Positions 18,302 through 27,878 of a stretch of 64,000 nt of DNA are shown one piece after another. Both the position numbers and the translations under genes were made by a program. The notes beneath the pieces were generated by a model that was not told where the DNA came from, made no database searches, and saw only the letters and a list, made by a program, of their open reading frames with translations. Numbering within the stretch: the stretch's first letter is position 1; the number at the start of each line of letters is the position of its first letter. This DNA comes from Acidimicrobiales bacterium (GTDB lineage Bacteria > Actinomycetota > Acidimicrobiia > Acidimicrobiales > Iamiaceae). The stretch lies in the NCBI GenBank assembly GCA_030448105.1, contig JAUJNP010000009.1:62001-126000 (forward strand), in the 5' to 3' direction.

Positions 18302-19165
18302 GTGGGCCAGCAGGTCATCGTCACCGGGGCGACCAACGGAATCGGTCAGGCGGCGGCCGTGGAGCTGGCCCGGCGCGGCGCCCGGGTCGGCATCGTCGGC
18401 CGCAGTCCCCAGAAGGCGGCCGCCACCGTCGGGCGGATCCGTGCGGCCGCGCCCGGCGCCGAGGTCGACGTGTTCATCGGGGACCTGGCGCTCATGGCCG
18501 ACGTGCGCAGGGTGGCGGCCGAGATCCTGGATCGGTTCGAGCACATCCACGTGCTGGTGAACAACGCCGGGATCCAGCTGCCCGAACAGCGGGCCACGAG
18601 GGAGGGCCGGCCCGAGATGATCGCGGTCAACTACCTCGCCCCGTGGTTGCTCACGTCGCTGTTGCGCGACCGGTTGGAGGCGTCGTCACCGGCGCGGGTG
18701 GTCGTGACCGCGTCCGAGGCCCACAGGATCGGTTGGACGATCGACCCCGACACCATCCTCACCGACACCTCCCCGTTCGGGAGGGCCGGCGGGCTGGCCG
18801 CCTACGGGAAGTCGAAGCTGCTCGACGTGCTGTTCGCCCTCGAGCTGGCCGAGCGCCTTGAAGGCACCGGGGTCACCGCCAACTGCTGCTGCCCGGGGCT
18901 GGTCGCCACCGGGTTGGCCGGCGCCGACAGCCCGTTCGACCGGACGGCACGGGCGCTGTCGAGCACGCCGCTCGTGCGCCGGCCCGAGCAGGGCGCTGAG
19001 GTGATCGTCCGGCTGGCGACCGAGCCCGAGTTCGCCACCCGCACCGGCGAGTTCATCTCCTCGACGCCCCTCGCCGGCCTGCTGCCATCGATCCCCGCGG
19101 TTCGCGATCAAGGACTCCGCCGGCGGCTGTGGGACGAGACCGAGGCCCTGCTCGCCGCCACCTGA
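18302..19165 (+). CDS. Short-chain dehydrogenase (retinol dehydrogenase-like SDR)
   Basis: 287 residues. TGATNGIG is the NAD(P)-binding loop, VLVNNAGIQ the stabilising strand, VVTASEAHRIGW carries the serine, and AAYGKSKLLDVLF the YxxxK catalytic pair. The long C-terminal part after CCCPGLVATGL resembles WWOX/retinol-dehydrogenase-type SDRs. The GTG at 18302 is seven bases after TAGCAC; the divergent FadD gene has the same TAGCAC-N7 arrangement. Its stop overlaps the ATG of the thioesterase (TGATG). Confidence 0.88.
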   Translation: MGQQVIVTGATNGIGQAAAVELARRGARVGIVGRSPQKAAATVGRIRAAAPGAEVDVFIGDLALMADVRRVAAEILDRFEHIHVLVNNAGIQLPEQRATREGRPEMIAVNYLAPWLLTSLLRDRLEASSPARVVVTASEAHRIGWTIDPDTILTDTSPFGRAGGLAAYGKSKLLDVLFALELAERLEGTGVTANCCCPGLVATGLAGADSPFDRTARALSSTPLVRRPEQGAEVIVRLATEPEFATRTGEFISSTPLAGLLPSIPAVRDQGLRRRLWDETEALLAAT

Positions 19166-20010
19166 TGGGAGATCTCGAGCGGGACACGTCGCTCAGCGGG
19201 GGCGACGGCCACTACGAGGCCGTCCTGCGGGAGGACTGGGGCATCTGGGGACCGAACGGTGGCTACCTGGGGGCCATCCTCCTGCGGGCCGCCGGCGCCC
19301 ACGCCGGTCTGCGCCGTCCGGCGTCGCTCGCCGTGCAGTTCCTCGGTCGGGCCGGGTTCGAGCCGGTCGCCCTCACGACCCGCACCCTGCGGCGCACGCG
19401 GCGGGCCGAGGCGGTGGCGGTGACCATGAGCCAGGACGGCCGACCGGTGGCCGAGGCGCTGGCGTGGTTGGTCGACGACGGCCTCGACGGCCTCGAGCAC
19501 GACGTGGCCCCCATGCCCGAGGTCGAGGGGCCCGACGGGCTGGCCACCTTCGACCAGCTCCGGGCCGAGCACGGCCTGGCGCCGCCCCCGTTCCGCTTCT
19601 GGGAGAACCTCGAGCACCGGCCCACGGACTGGCGGGCCGACTGGCCCCCGCCGGGCCCGTTGCCGCCGGTGGCCGACACGTGGTTCCGGTTCCGCCCGCG
19701 GGCCTGCTTCGACGACCCGCTGGTGGACGCCGGTCGCCTGGTGATCGTGCTCGACACCATGGGCTGGCCGGCGGCCACCCGCGCCCACGCCTGGGCGTGG
19801 CCAGCCGACGGTGCGCCGGCGTGGGTGGCTCCCAGCCTCGACCTTCACGTGCGCTTCCACCGCTTCGCCCCGGCCAGCGCCCACCTGTTCACCCGGGTGG
19901 AGGCGCCGGTGGCGACCGCCGGGCTGCTGGGGTCGGAGGGAAGGGCGTGGTCCGAGGACGGCACCCTGCTCGCCTCGGCCGGCTCCCAGATGCTCTGCAC
20001 CCGGGCGTGA
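19165..20010 (+). CDS. Acyl-CoA thioesterase family protein (double hotdog)
   Basis: 281 residues resembling TesB-like proteins of the 4HBT_3 type. The N-terminal half has IWGPNGGYLGAILLRAAGAH and SLAVQFLGRAGFEPV; the C-terminal half has SLDLHVRFHRFAPASAHLFTR and GRAWSEDGTLLASAGSQML. This would hydrolyse acyl-CoA in the cytosol. The ATG overlaps the SDR stop. It could supply the DHNA-CoA thioesterase step of menaquinone synthesis, but fatty acyl-CoA is the more natural substrate. Confidence 0.8.
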   Translation: MGDLERDTSLSGGDGHYEAVLREDWGIWGPNGGYLGAILLRAAGAHAGLRRPASLAVQFLGRAGFEPVALTTRTLRRTRRAEAVAVTMSQDGRPVAEALAWLVDDGLDGLEHDVAPMPEVEGPDGLATFDQLRAEHGLAPPPFRFWENLEHRPTDWRADWPPPGPLPPVADTWFRFRPRACFDDPLVDAGRLVIVLDTMGWPAATRAHAWAWPADGAPAWVAPSLDLHVRFHRFAPASAHLFTRVEAPVATAGLLGSEGRAWSEDGTLLASAGSQMLCTRA

Positions 20011-20032
20011 GCCGATTGGTCCGTGGTGCGGC

Positions 20033-20491
20033 CTACTCGTAGTAGCGGAAGAGGATGCTGGCCACGCAGCTCGGCTTGGGAGCGCCCTCCACCTCGAAGG
20101 TGAAGGTCATCGCCACCTGGGCGCCGCCGGGGATGTCGTCCACGCCGGTGAGCTCGGCGCCGAGGCGGACCTTGGACCCGACCGGCACGGGGGCCGGGAA
20201 CCGCACCTTCTCGCACCCGTAGTTGACGCCCATCTTGATGCCCTCCACCCGCATGATCTGCGGGGCCAGCATCGGCCCCAGGGAGAGGGTGAGGTAGCCG
20301 TGGGCGATGGGCCCCCCGAAGGGACTCTCGGCCTTGGCCCGCTCCGGGTCGACGTGGATCCACTGGTGGTCGCCGGTGGCGTCGGCGAACGTGTTCACCT
20401 GCTCCTGGGTGATCTCCACGTAGTCGGAGTAACCGAGGTGGTCGCCCACCCGCTCCTTGAGCCCGCTGATGCCCGCGATGGTCGTCGTCAT
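20033..20491 (-). CDS. MaoC-like enoyl-CoA hydratase
   Basis: 152 residues with a single hotdog domain. The hydratase-2 site is visible in FADATGDHQWIHVDPERA (Asp and His), followed by the SPFGGPIAHGYLTLSLGP glycine-rich helix. Such proteins hydrate enoyl-CoA in lipid breakdown. The start is six bases after CACAAT on the minus strand. It is convergent with the thioesterase. Confidence 0.9.
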   Translation of the reverse strand: MTTTIAGISGLKERVGDHLGYSDYVEITQEQVNTFADATGDHQWIHVDPERAKAESPFGGPIAHGYLTLSLGPMLAPQIMRVEGIKMGVNYGCEKVRFPAPVPVGSKVRLGAELTGVDDIPGGAQVAMTFTFEVEGAPKPSCVASILFRYYE

Positions 20492-20539
20492 GGGCGCATT
20501 GTGTCCCAGGATGGTGCGGTGGTGCGCCGCCGGGCCGGG

Positions 20540-20908
20540 TCAGGAGAACCAGATGCGCTGGTGGTCACGACTCTGGGGGTGCACGAGCAAGGCGAACTGG
20601 GCCACCGGGAAGAGGAGGCTGAGCAGCACCTCGAAGGCCAGCAGGGCACCGATGCCGTCGCTCAGCACCAGGAGCACGAACGGCAGGAGGGCCAGGGCGG
20701 AGACCGCCACGCCCAGTTGCCAGCCCCACTTCAGCTCGTTGGCGATGCCGAGGCCGGCCAGTGCCGATCCGATGACGATCGCCGTGCCGAGGGGGAAGAG
20801 GAACACGCGCCCGAAGAGCAGGCCGAACACGGCGTCGATGTAGAGCAGGAACATCCCGATCTGCAGCGTCTGGGGCAGCGACGGGTTGGTCCAGCGGGTG
20901 AAGCGCAT
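20540..20908 (-). CDS. Small membrane protein
   Basis: 122 residues with about four hydrophobic segments (LQIGMFLLYIDAVFGLLFG, LGTAIVIGSALAGLGIA, LGVAVSALALLPFVLLVL, LLAFEVLLSLLFPVAQFALL). No family is recognised. The ATG at 20908 follows CACACT by seven bases; upstream in-frame residues are low complexity. Its ATG shares the palindrome CATG with the ATG of the divergent nucleotidyltransferase. Confidence 0.7.
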   Translation of the reverse strand: MRFTRWTNPSLPQTLQIGMFLLYIDAVFGLLFGRVFLFPLGTAIVIGSALAGLGIANELKWGWQLGVAVSALALLPFVLLVLSDGIGALLAFEVLLSLLFPVAQFALLVHPQSRDHQRIWFS

Positions 20909-21677
20909 GCCTGACAGTGTGCCTGACGGTGTGGCCGGCGTGGTCCTCGCCGCCGGGTCCGGCCGGCGCCTGCGGCCGCTCACCCGGCTGCGGCCCAAGC
21001 CCCTCTGCCCGGTGGGCTCACAGCCCCTCGTCGACCACGCCCTCTACCGGTTGCGGCCCCACACAGGGGACGTGGCCGTCAACGTGCACCATGGCCGCGC
21101 CCTGCTCGAGGCCCACCTCGCCGGCCGGGTCCACCTCTCGATCGAAGCGCGAGAAGCGCTGGGCACAGCCGGGGCGTTGGGTCACCTCCGGGACTGGCTG
21201 GACGGGCGGCCGGTGCTCGTCACCAACGCCGACGCCTGGTTGCCGGCGGACCTCGGCGTGCTGTTCGAGGGTTGGGACCGGGAACGGGTGAGGCTGCTCA
21301 CCGTGCTCGATCCGAACCGGGGCGACTTCGGCGCCGACCGCTACTGCGGGGCCGCGCTGCTGCCGTGGCCGGCGGTGCGGGACCTGCAGCCGGTGCCCTC
21401 GGGGCTCTACGAGGTGAGCTGGGCGGAGCGCTGGGCCGCCGGGACCCTCGACCTGGTGCGCCACCACGGCCCCTTCATCGACTGCGGCAGTCCGGCCGAC
21501 TACCTGGCCGCCAACCTCGCCGCCTCCGCCGGCACCGCCGTGCTGGGGCCCGGGGCGGTGGTGGGGCCCGGAGCGGTGGTGGAGCGCTCGGTGGTGTGGC
21601 CCGGCTCGGTGGTGGCACCGGGCGAGCACCTGGTCGACGCCGTGCGAGCCGAGCACCTCACCGTGCTCATCCGGTAG
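20907..21677 (+). CDS. Sugar-phosphate nucleotidyltransferase
   Basis: 256 residues of the NTP_transferase family: AGVVLAAGSGRRLRPLTRLRPKPLCPVG is the nucleotide-binding loop with its lysine, LVTNADAWLP holds the metal aspartate, and FIDCGSPADYLAANL is near the product site. It ends in a short hexapeptide-like run (VLGPGAVVGPGAVVERSVV). It resembles mannose-1-phosphate guanylyltransferases or glucose-1-phosphate thymidylyltransferases; which nucleotide and sugar is not clear. GTG codons at 20919 or 20931 are alternative starts that avoid overlap with the divergent gene. Confidence 0.82.
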   Translation: MPDSVPDGVAGVVLAAGSGRRLRPLTRLRPKPLCPVGSQPLVDHALYRLRPHTGDVAVNVHHGRALLEAHLAGRVHLSIEAREALGTAGALGHLRDWLDGRPVLVTNADAWLPADLGVLFEGWDRERVRLLTVLDPNRGDFGADRYCGAALLPWPAVRDLQPVPSGLYEVSWAERWAAGTLDLVRHHGPFIDCGSPADYLAANLAASAGTAVLGPGAVVGPGAVVERSVVWPGSVVAPGEHLVDAVRAEHLTVLIR

Positions 21678-21679
21678 CC

Positions 21680-21705
21680 GACCGGTTAGCCCGACCGAAC
21701 CGGTC
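21680..21705 (+). terminator. Hairpin after the nucleotidyltransferase
   Basis: GACCGGTT and AACCGGTC form a perfect 8-bp stem with a 10-base loop, two bases after the stop codon. No clear T run follows, so termination is inferred from position. Confidence 0.45.
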
Positions 21706-22315
21706 GCACTTGTTGGGGCGGTCTGAACCGGTGGGCGAAATGAGGGCGGCGAGCGCGGCTGATGGTGGCATGCCGTGGAGCCCCCCGGTGCGCTGCCCTC
21801 GAGGACGACGCCGACTCAGAGGAGCGGCGGGCGAGGGGACGTGCCGTGCCGCGGACCGCCGACCTCGATGACACCACCCGGGCCCGGCTGGCCTGCTCGG
21901 CAGTGTGGCCTCGGACTCCCAACCGTTAAGGCGTGCGCGTACGTTCTGTCTTCATTCGGGCTGACGCCAGTGGCGTCAGCCCGCGTGTCGCTCTCAGCGG
22001 GCTGGATGCCGGCCTAAGGTTCCGCCATCGGTGACCGCAGCCGCACCAATATCGACGAGTGCGCCCGCGGTCTCGTGAGCACCGTGGTTCACCACCAGTC
22101 CGCTGCCGGAATCGGAGAACTCGCTTGGTGGGCATCGAGGCGGGCCGCCGAGTACCGGCGAGGTGCCTCCGCTTTGAGAGCCACAGCGGGATAGGTGTGT
22201 CCCCCCACGCCCAGCGTGGTGGTCGCCGGCCCCAAGGCCGTCGGGACGGACTGGTGGCCGAGGCTCGTGACACCGTGTCGGCTGGCGACCGAGCCCGACG
22301 ATCGGATCGAGACTC
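21706..22315 (+). other. 610-bp intergenic stretch, no gene recognised
   Basis: No open frame here looks like a protein, and no tRNA fold was found by eye. GC content is visibly lower than in most of the window, as in the glycosyltransferase that follows. It contains one strong hairpin (21957-21983). A promoter for the glycosyltransferase must lie here, but I cannot place it. Confidence 0.6.
21957..21983 (+). other. Perfect 12-bp stem-loop in intergenic DNA
   Basis: CGGGCTGACGCC, loop AGT, GGCGTCAGCCCG. There is no T run after it. It is far from the upstream stop codon (280 bp) and may be a terminator of an unseen transcript or a remnant of a mobile element. Confidence 0.6.
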
Positions 22316-24154
22316 ATGATCTCCCAGACTGCGTCGCTTGTGCGTTCCTGGGGGCGTCAGCGATGGACGCTGCCTCTGCTCGCGGTGACCGCGGGGTTTC
22401 ACGCCGCCTTCATCATCAGCAGCTCGCAGGTGATCAATGGCGAACGCCGCTTTCTGCTGTTCGACGACGCAGCGATATCGATGCGGTATGCCGAGAATCT
22501 AGCCAAGGGCCACGGCTTGTTATGGAACCCAGGGGAACCGGCGGTCGAGGGGATCACCAACCCGCTGTGGACGGTGTGGATGGCCGTGCTGCATTTGATC
22601 GGACTTCCCCGCGCCGTGGCGGGTCTTGGTGTGATGATCACCAGCTCGCTCCTGTTGTTGAGCAGCGTTGTGCTGGCTGCCGGCGTTGCCCGACGCTTGG
22701 CGCCCGGAATGCAGTTCGCGCCGCCGGTGGCGGCCGCGCTAACCGCCGCGGCGTACCCGCTGGCCTATTGGTCGCTGCGAGGGATGGAGGTCGGCGCCGT
22801 GGCTGCCGCCGCTCTCGGGTCAGTCGCTTTGGCTTTCGACTGGGCGAACGCACCGGATGATCGCAAGCCATTGCTGCATGCCATCGGTGCTCTGGCTGTG
22901 GCCATGATTGCTATCCGTCTCGATGCAGCCGTCCTCGTCCTCCCGCTGGGGGCCTGGTGCATGCGCATGGCGCGGCCGGGGCACCAGCGGCGCCGCGCTG
23001 TCGTGGTGCTGGGCCTGTGGGTGCTCGGCGGCGTGGCGGCGATGACGGCCGTGCGGCTGGCCTACTACGATGACTTGCTCCCCAACACCTATTACCTCAA
23101 AGCGACGGGCGTGCCGCTCGCGACGCGAATTAGTCGGGGGGCCGGGACCCTGGGTGGGGTCACCCTCGTGTCGCTAGTCGCTCCTTTGGCCATCGCCGCT
23201 GGAGGAGTGACCTGGGCCGTGGCCCGTCGCCGAGCCGGACTTGTCGCCCTGCCCGGCGCCTTGGTGGTGGCTCAGGTCGCCTACGACGTTTGGGTCGGCG
23301 GAGACGCTTGGGAGGATCTCGGCTATGCCAACCGGTACCTCGCCACGGTGCTCCCTCTCCTGGCCGTCCTAGGCGGCGTCGGCGTGGGCAGCTTGGTCAC
23401 CCCTCGCCGTCCGCCATTCCGGGCCGTCGCCCTCACTGTCGCCGTGGTCACCGGCCTCGGGTGCCTGGCCCAGGCCACCTGGGCCGGTCGCAACGACCTG
23501 AGTGTTGCCATCACCGGGAATTGGAACCCGTGGCGCGGCCCGCTCCTCGCCACCGGGGTCGGCCTCATCGTCCTCGGCTTCGTCATCGGGTTCGGTCCTT
23601 GGGATCCGCGGCGGCTGCCGCGCTCCGGAACACCTACAAGTCGGGCCATCGCCGTGGGTCTGCTGACCGTGGCCGTGATCCTCGCTGCCAACGGCAACGC
23701 CGCCCTGCGATGGCACCGGCAGGGCCCCGGGTACTTCACAACCGATGCCCACTGGGCCCGTGAGGGCTTGCTGATCGGTGCGTGCACCCGGGCCGATGTC
23801 AGCGTTGGCGTCTACGCCGCTGGCCAGATCATCTACTTCTCTGATCGACCGGGCGTTGACTTGCTCGGCAAGTCGGATCGGGTGATCGCCCGGATGAGAC
23901 CCCCCCAAGGAGGAGACTTCCGTCCTGGTCACAACAAGTACTCCTACGAGCGCTCCGTGCGAGAACTCCGCCCGGCCGTGATCAGCGGCACCGGGCTCGG
24001 CTTTCCGGCGGACTTGCTGCGGCTCGCCGAGCGGTTGGGATACGAGCGGGTTGGTCGCTTGCTCGTGGATCGCTACGCCCGGGGCATTGACCGCGGTGGG
24101 TTAGTGCGAGGCGTATCCGGACGGCCTGCCCGCTGCCGCCCCGGTCGCTTCTAA
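22316..24154 (+). CDS. GT-C type membrane glycosyltransferase (AftB-like)
   Basis: 612 residues with roughly ten transmembrane segments and a soluble C-terminal part. The N-terminal loop LLFDDAAISMRYAENLAKGHG has the paired aspartates of GT-C enzymes and is followed by NPGEPAVEGITNPLW, the pattern seen in mycobacterial arabinofuranosyltransferase AftB and its relatives. LLPNTYYLKATG and VGGDAWEDLGYANRYL fit the same group. It likely moves a sugar from a polyprenyl-phosphate donor to a cell-envelope glycan outside the membrane. GC is lower than in neighbours and the rare codons TTA (in GHGLLW) and AGA occur, which suggests transfer. Confidence 0.75.
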   Translation: MISQTASLVRSWGRQRWTLPLLAVTAGFHAAFIISSSQVINGERRFLLFDDAAISMRYAENLAKGHGLLWNPGEPAVEGITNPLWTVWMAVLHLIGLPRAVAGLGVMITSSLLLLSSVVLAAGVARRLAPGMQFAPPVAAALTAAAYPLAYWSLRGMEVGAVAAAALGSVALAFDWANAPDDRKPLLHAIGALAVAMIAIRLDAAVLVLPLGAWCMRMARPGHQRRRAVVVLGLWVLGGVAAMTAVRLAYYDDLLPNTYYLKATGVPLATRISRGAGTLGGVTLVSLVAPLAIAAGGVTWAVARRRAGLVALPGALVVAQVAYDVWVGGDAWEDLGYANRYLATVLPLLAVLGGVGVGSLVTPRRPPFRAVALTVAVVTGLGCLAQATWAGRNDLSVAITGNWNPWRGPLLATGVGLIVLGFVIGFGPWDPRRLPRSGTPTSRAIAVGLLTVAVILAANGNAALRWHRQGPGYFTTDAHWAREGLLIGACTRADVSVGVYAAGQIIYFSDRPGVDLLGKSDRVIARMRPPQGGDFRPGHNKYSYERSVRELRPAVISGTGLGFPADLLRLAERLGYERVGRLLVDRYARGIDRGGLVRGVSGRPARCRPGRF

Positions 24155-24358
24155 ACTTCTTGTGAAGGAGTCCGCCCTTCGCAACGGGAGCAGCGGCAAC
24201 TGCGGGTGAGGGGCCCGACCGCCCACGAGAGCTCCTTGCCCTGATCCATGACATCGACTCCCGGCATCCGAGAACAGGGGACGCTCAACCCCCGTTGCGT
24301 GGACCGCCTGAAGCCCGTGGGGCATGCCGCCGGCTACTCAGATCAGTTCCCTCGGCGG

Positions 24359-25413
<1,055 letters not shown>

Positions 25414-25462
25414 GGGGGCTTCACGCTACCCGTGCAGGTCCGTTGCCCTCCGGTCCCGCCGG

Positions 25463-25468
25463 TAGCGT
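25463..25468 (+). promoter_or_regulatory. -10 box for the VIT transporter (leaderless)
   Basis: TAGCGT, six bases, GTG at 25475; no Shine-Dalgarno. Read on the other strand the same 45-bp gap also holds the -10 box of rlmN. Confidence 0.6.
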
Positions 25469-25474
25469 GAGCAC

Positions 25475-26215
25475 GTGGCCGCTGAACCCGCGGGGGTGGA
25501 TTCCGTCCCGTCCCCTCCCGCCCATGAACACCACCACCGCGACGTACAGGCCGGCACGGCGCGTGCCGCCGTGTTCGGCGTGTCCGACGGTCTCGTCTCC
25601 AACGTCTCGCTCATCCTGGGTGTGGCCGGGGCCGCCCCCGCCCCGGGGGTGGTGCGCTTGGCCGGCCTGGCCGGCCTGGTGGCCGGCGCGGTGTCCATGG
25701 GCGCCGGCGAGTACGTGTCGATGCGGGCCCAGGCCGAGCTGCTCGAGCGGGAGCTGGAGATGGAGCGCATCGAGCTGCGCCGCAACCCCCAGGTGGAGAC
25801 GGTGGAGCTGAGCCAGATCTACGCGTCCCGGGGCGTTGCCCCCGACCAGGCGAGGGCTATGGCCGAGGACGTCATGCGCGACCCCGACCGTGCCCTCGAG
25901 GCCCACGCCCGAGAGGAGCTGGGCATCAACCCCCGCGAACTGGGCTCCCCGGTGGGAGCGGCCACCTCGTCGTTCGGCTCCTTCGCCGTGGGTGCGCTGC
26001 TGCCGCTGCTGCCGTGGTTCTTCGCCCACGGTACGGCTGCGGTGGTGGCGTCGGTCGTCCTGGGAGCGCTCGGCGCGGTGGCGGTGGGTACGGCGCTGGC
26101 CCGCTTCACCGGCCGACCGGCGTTGCGCTCGGCCGGTCGCCAGCTCCTCATCGCCGCGGTGGCGGCCACCGTCACCTGGCTGGTCGGCTCGTTGGTGGGC
26201 GTGGGAGTCAGCTGA
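25475..26215 (+). CDS. VIT1/CCC1-family metal transporter
   Basis: 246 residues. The family signature is AAVFGVSDGLVSNVSLILGVAGA (TM1) followed by GLVAGAVSMGAGEYVSMRAQAE (TM2), then a charged metal-binding helical insert of about 85 residues (LEREL...AREELGI), then three more membrane helices after NPRELGSPVGAATSSFGSFAVG. These proteins export Fe2+ or Mn2+ from the cytosol. A histidine cluster HEHHH is near the N-terminus. It overlaps the convergent mshD by eight bases. Confidence 0.92.
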   Translation: MAAEPAGVDSVPSPPAHEHHHRDVQAGTARAAVFGVSDGLVSNVSLILGVAGAAPAPGVVRLAGLAGLVAGAVSMGAGEYVSMRAQAELLERELEMERIELRRNPQVETVELSQIYASRGVAPDQARAMAEDVMRDPDRALEAHAREELGINPRELGSPVGAATSSFGSFAVGALLPLLPWFFAHGTAAVVASVVLGALGAVAVGTALARFTGRPALRSAGRQLLIAAVAATVTWLVGSLVGVGVS

Positions 26216-27032
26216 GCACCCGCTTGGTGAAGCCCTGGTACAGCCGGTCGAGGTGGTGGGGGGTGAAGCCCAGCCGCCGGTAGAGGGCCATCGCTGATCC
26301 GTTGTCCACGTCGACGTAGAGCATCCCCACGTCGATGCCGCGACGGTGGAGGTGGTCGAGGCCGGCGAGGGTGAGGGCCCGGCCGAGTCCGCGGCCGCCA
26401 GCCGCGGGGTCGACGCCGATGACGAAGATCTCACCGAGCGGGGGTTCGTGGTCGGCGTGGACCTTTGTCCAGCAGAACCCGTCGAGGGCGCCGGACCGGG
26501 GTCCGTCCTGAGCGGAATCGAGGACCAGGAATCCGTCGGCATCGAACCAGGGCTGGGCGAGGAGGGCGTCGAGGTCCTCCTGGCGCTGGCCGGCCTGGTC
26601 GGGGTGGTGGGCGAACGCCCGGTTGTTGACCTCCAGCCAGGCGGCATCGTCGATCCCGGGGCGGAACGGGCGAAGGGCCAGCACCGGGGCCTCGGCCCGT
26701 TCCCGCTCGCCCACCGGCAGCGGTCTCCGAAGTTGCACGAGGTCGCGACGCCGGTCGAGCCCGGCCGCGTCCGCGGCACGGTCGTGGTCCTCGGTGGGAG
26801 CGCTCACCAGCCAGCGCACGTGCCCCCCGCCGGCGCGCCCGGCCATGGCCATGAGCGCTTCGAGCAGGGCGGCGGTGGCGTCGGGATCGGCCACGGCCAC
26901 TTCGACCGGGTCCACCACGAGCTCCCAACCGTCGCGCCCCGGCACCGGGCGGCCTTCGGCCAGCACCTCGCCGCCACCGACGACCGTCAGCGAGGCGGCG
27001 TCGGCGGTGAGGAGGACCTGCGTCTCTGGCAC
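26208..27032 (-). CDS. mshD: Mycothiol synthase (acetyltransferase)
   Basis: 274 residues with two GNAT domains. MshD signatures: LRPFRPGIDDAAWLEVNNRAFAHHPDQ, FCWTKVH, and GEIFVIGVDPAAGGRGLGRAL (acetyl-CoA loop), ending in YVDVDNGSAMALYRRLGF. It acetylates Cys-GlcN-Ins, the last step of mycothiol synthesis, and so marks the host as an actinobacterium. The GTG at 27032 follows TAGGGT by seven bases; the upstream open frame is antisense to nth. Confidence 0.93.
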   Translation of the reverse strand: MPETQVLLTADAASLTVVGGGEVLAEGRPVPGRDGWELVVDPVEVAVADPDATAALLEALMAMAGRAGGGHVRWLVSAPTEDHDRAADAAGLDRRRDLVQLRRPLPVGERERAEAPVLALRPFRPGIDDAAWLEVNNRAFAHHPDQAGQRQEDLDALLAQPWFDADGFLVLDSAQDGPRSGALDGFCWTKVHADHEPPLGEIFVIGVDPAAGGRGLGRALTLAGLDHLHRRGIDVGMLYVDVDNGSAMALYRRLGFTPHHLDRLYQGFTKRVLS

Positions 27033-27039
27033 CCAGGCG

Positions 27040-27045
27040 ACCCTA
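27040..27045 (-). promoter_or_regulatory. -10 box for mshD (leaderless)
   Basis: TAGGGT on the minus strand, seven bases before the GTG at 27032. Confidence 0.55.
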
Positions 27046-27062
27046 CCGGCGCGCTCTGGCCG

Positions 27063-27068
27063 TACCCT
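27063..27068 (+). promoter_or_regulatory. -10 box for nth
   Basis: TACCCT, ten bases before the ATG at 27079. The mRNA leader would be only a few bases long, without a Shine-Dalgarno. Confidence 0.5.
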
Positions 27069-27078
27069 GCGATCCGAG

Positions 27079-27720
27079 ATGGCACGTCCGCGAACCCCGA
27101 AGGGCCGGGCCCGGGTGGTGCACGCCCGCCTGGCCGAGGAGTACCCGGAGGCGCGCTGCGAGCTCGACCACGCCGACCCCTTCCAGCTGCTGACGGCCAC
27201 CATCCTGTCGGCCCAGACCACCGACGTGCGGGTCAACTCGGTGACGCCGGCCCTGTTCGCCCGCTACCCGACCGCCCACGACCTGGCGGCCGCCGATCCC
27301 GCCGAGGTCGAGGAGCTCATCCGGCCCACCGGTTTCTTCCGCAACAAGGCCCGCAGCATCATCGGCATGGCCACCGCCCTGGTCGACCGCCACGACGGCG
27401 AGGTGCCCGGGAGCATGGCCGAGCTGGTGGCGCTGCCGGGGGTGGGGCGCAAGACGGCCAACGTGGTCCGCAGCGTGGCCCTCGGCCTGCCCGGCCTCCC
27501 CGTCGACACGCACGTGGGCCGCCTCGCCCTGCGCTTGGGCCTGACCTCCGAGGGCGACCCGGTCCGGGTGGAGCAGGAGCTCAACCCGATGGTGCCGGCC
27601 GGCGAGCGGGGCGATCTGAGCCTACGGCTCATCCTCCACGGCCGGCGGGTGTGCGTGGCCCGTCGTCCTCGCTGCGGTGAGTGCGTGCTGGCCGAAGTCT
27701 GCCCGTCGTCGCGGGTCTGA
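27079..27720 (+). CDS. nth: Endonuclease III
   Basis: 213 residues of the HhH-GPD family, a DNA glycosylase/AP lyase for oxidised pyrimidines. The hairpin with the catalytic lysine is LPGVGRKTANVV, the catalytic aspartate is in VDTHVGR, and the 4Fe-4S site is the C-x6-C-x2-C-x5-C at the C-terminus (CVARRPRCGECVLAEVC). The ATG at 27079 leaves a 46-bp gap to the divergent mshD. Confidence 0.96.
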   Translation: MARPRTPKGRARVVHARLAEEYPEARCELDHADPFQLLTATILSAQTTDVRVNSVTPALFARYPTAHDLAAADPAEVEELIRPTGFFRNKARSIIGMATALVDRHDGEVPGSMAELVALPGVGRKTANVVRSVALGLPGLPVDTHVGRLALRLGLTSEGDPVRVEQELNPMVPAGERGDLSLRLILHGRRVCVARRPRCGECVLAEVCPSSRV

Positions 27721-27840
27721 GTCGCCAAGAAAAGGCCCGGACCGGCCTCCGGATCGGCGGGCGCCTCGGTAGGGTGAGCGACGACCAGGTACCCGCCACC
27801 TGGTTCACCGCGACATCGGGATCCGCCGCCTGGTGTCGCC

Positions 27841-27872
27841 CGACGGGGGCGCCTCACGAGGCGCCCCCGTCG
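27841..27872 (+). terminator. Bidirectional hairpin terminator
   Basis: A perfect 15-bp stem (27841-27855 with 27858-27872; arms begin CGACGGGGGC) and a 2-base loop between the convergent nth and a small gene. There is no T run, as is common in high-GC actinobacteria. Confidence 0.7.
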
Positions 27873-27878
27873 CGCGGC

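Noticed and set aside
21880-21985. Possible tRNA (the string GGACTCCCAACC resembles an anticodon arm)
   Set aside because: No matching acceptor or T arm could be formed; only the 12-bp hairpin at 21957-21983 is real.
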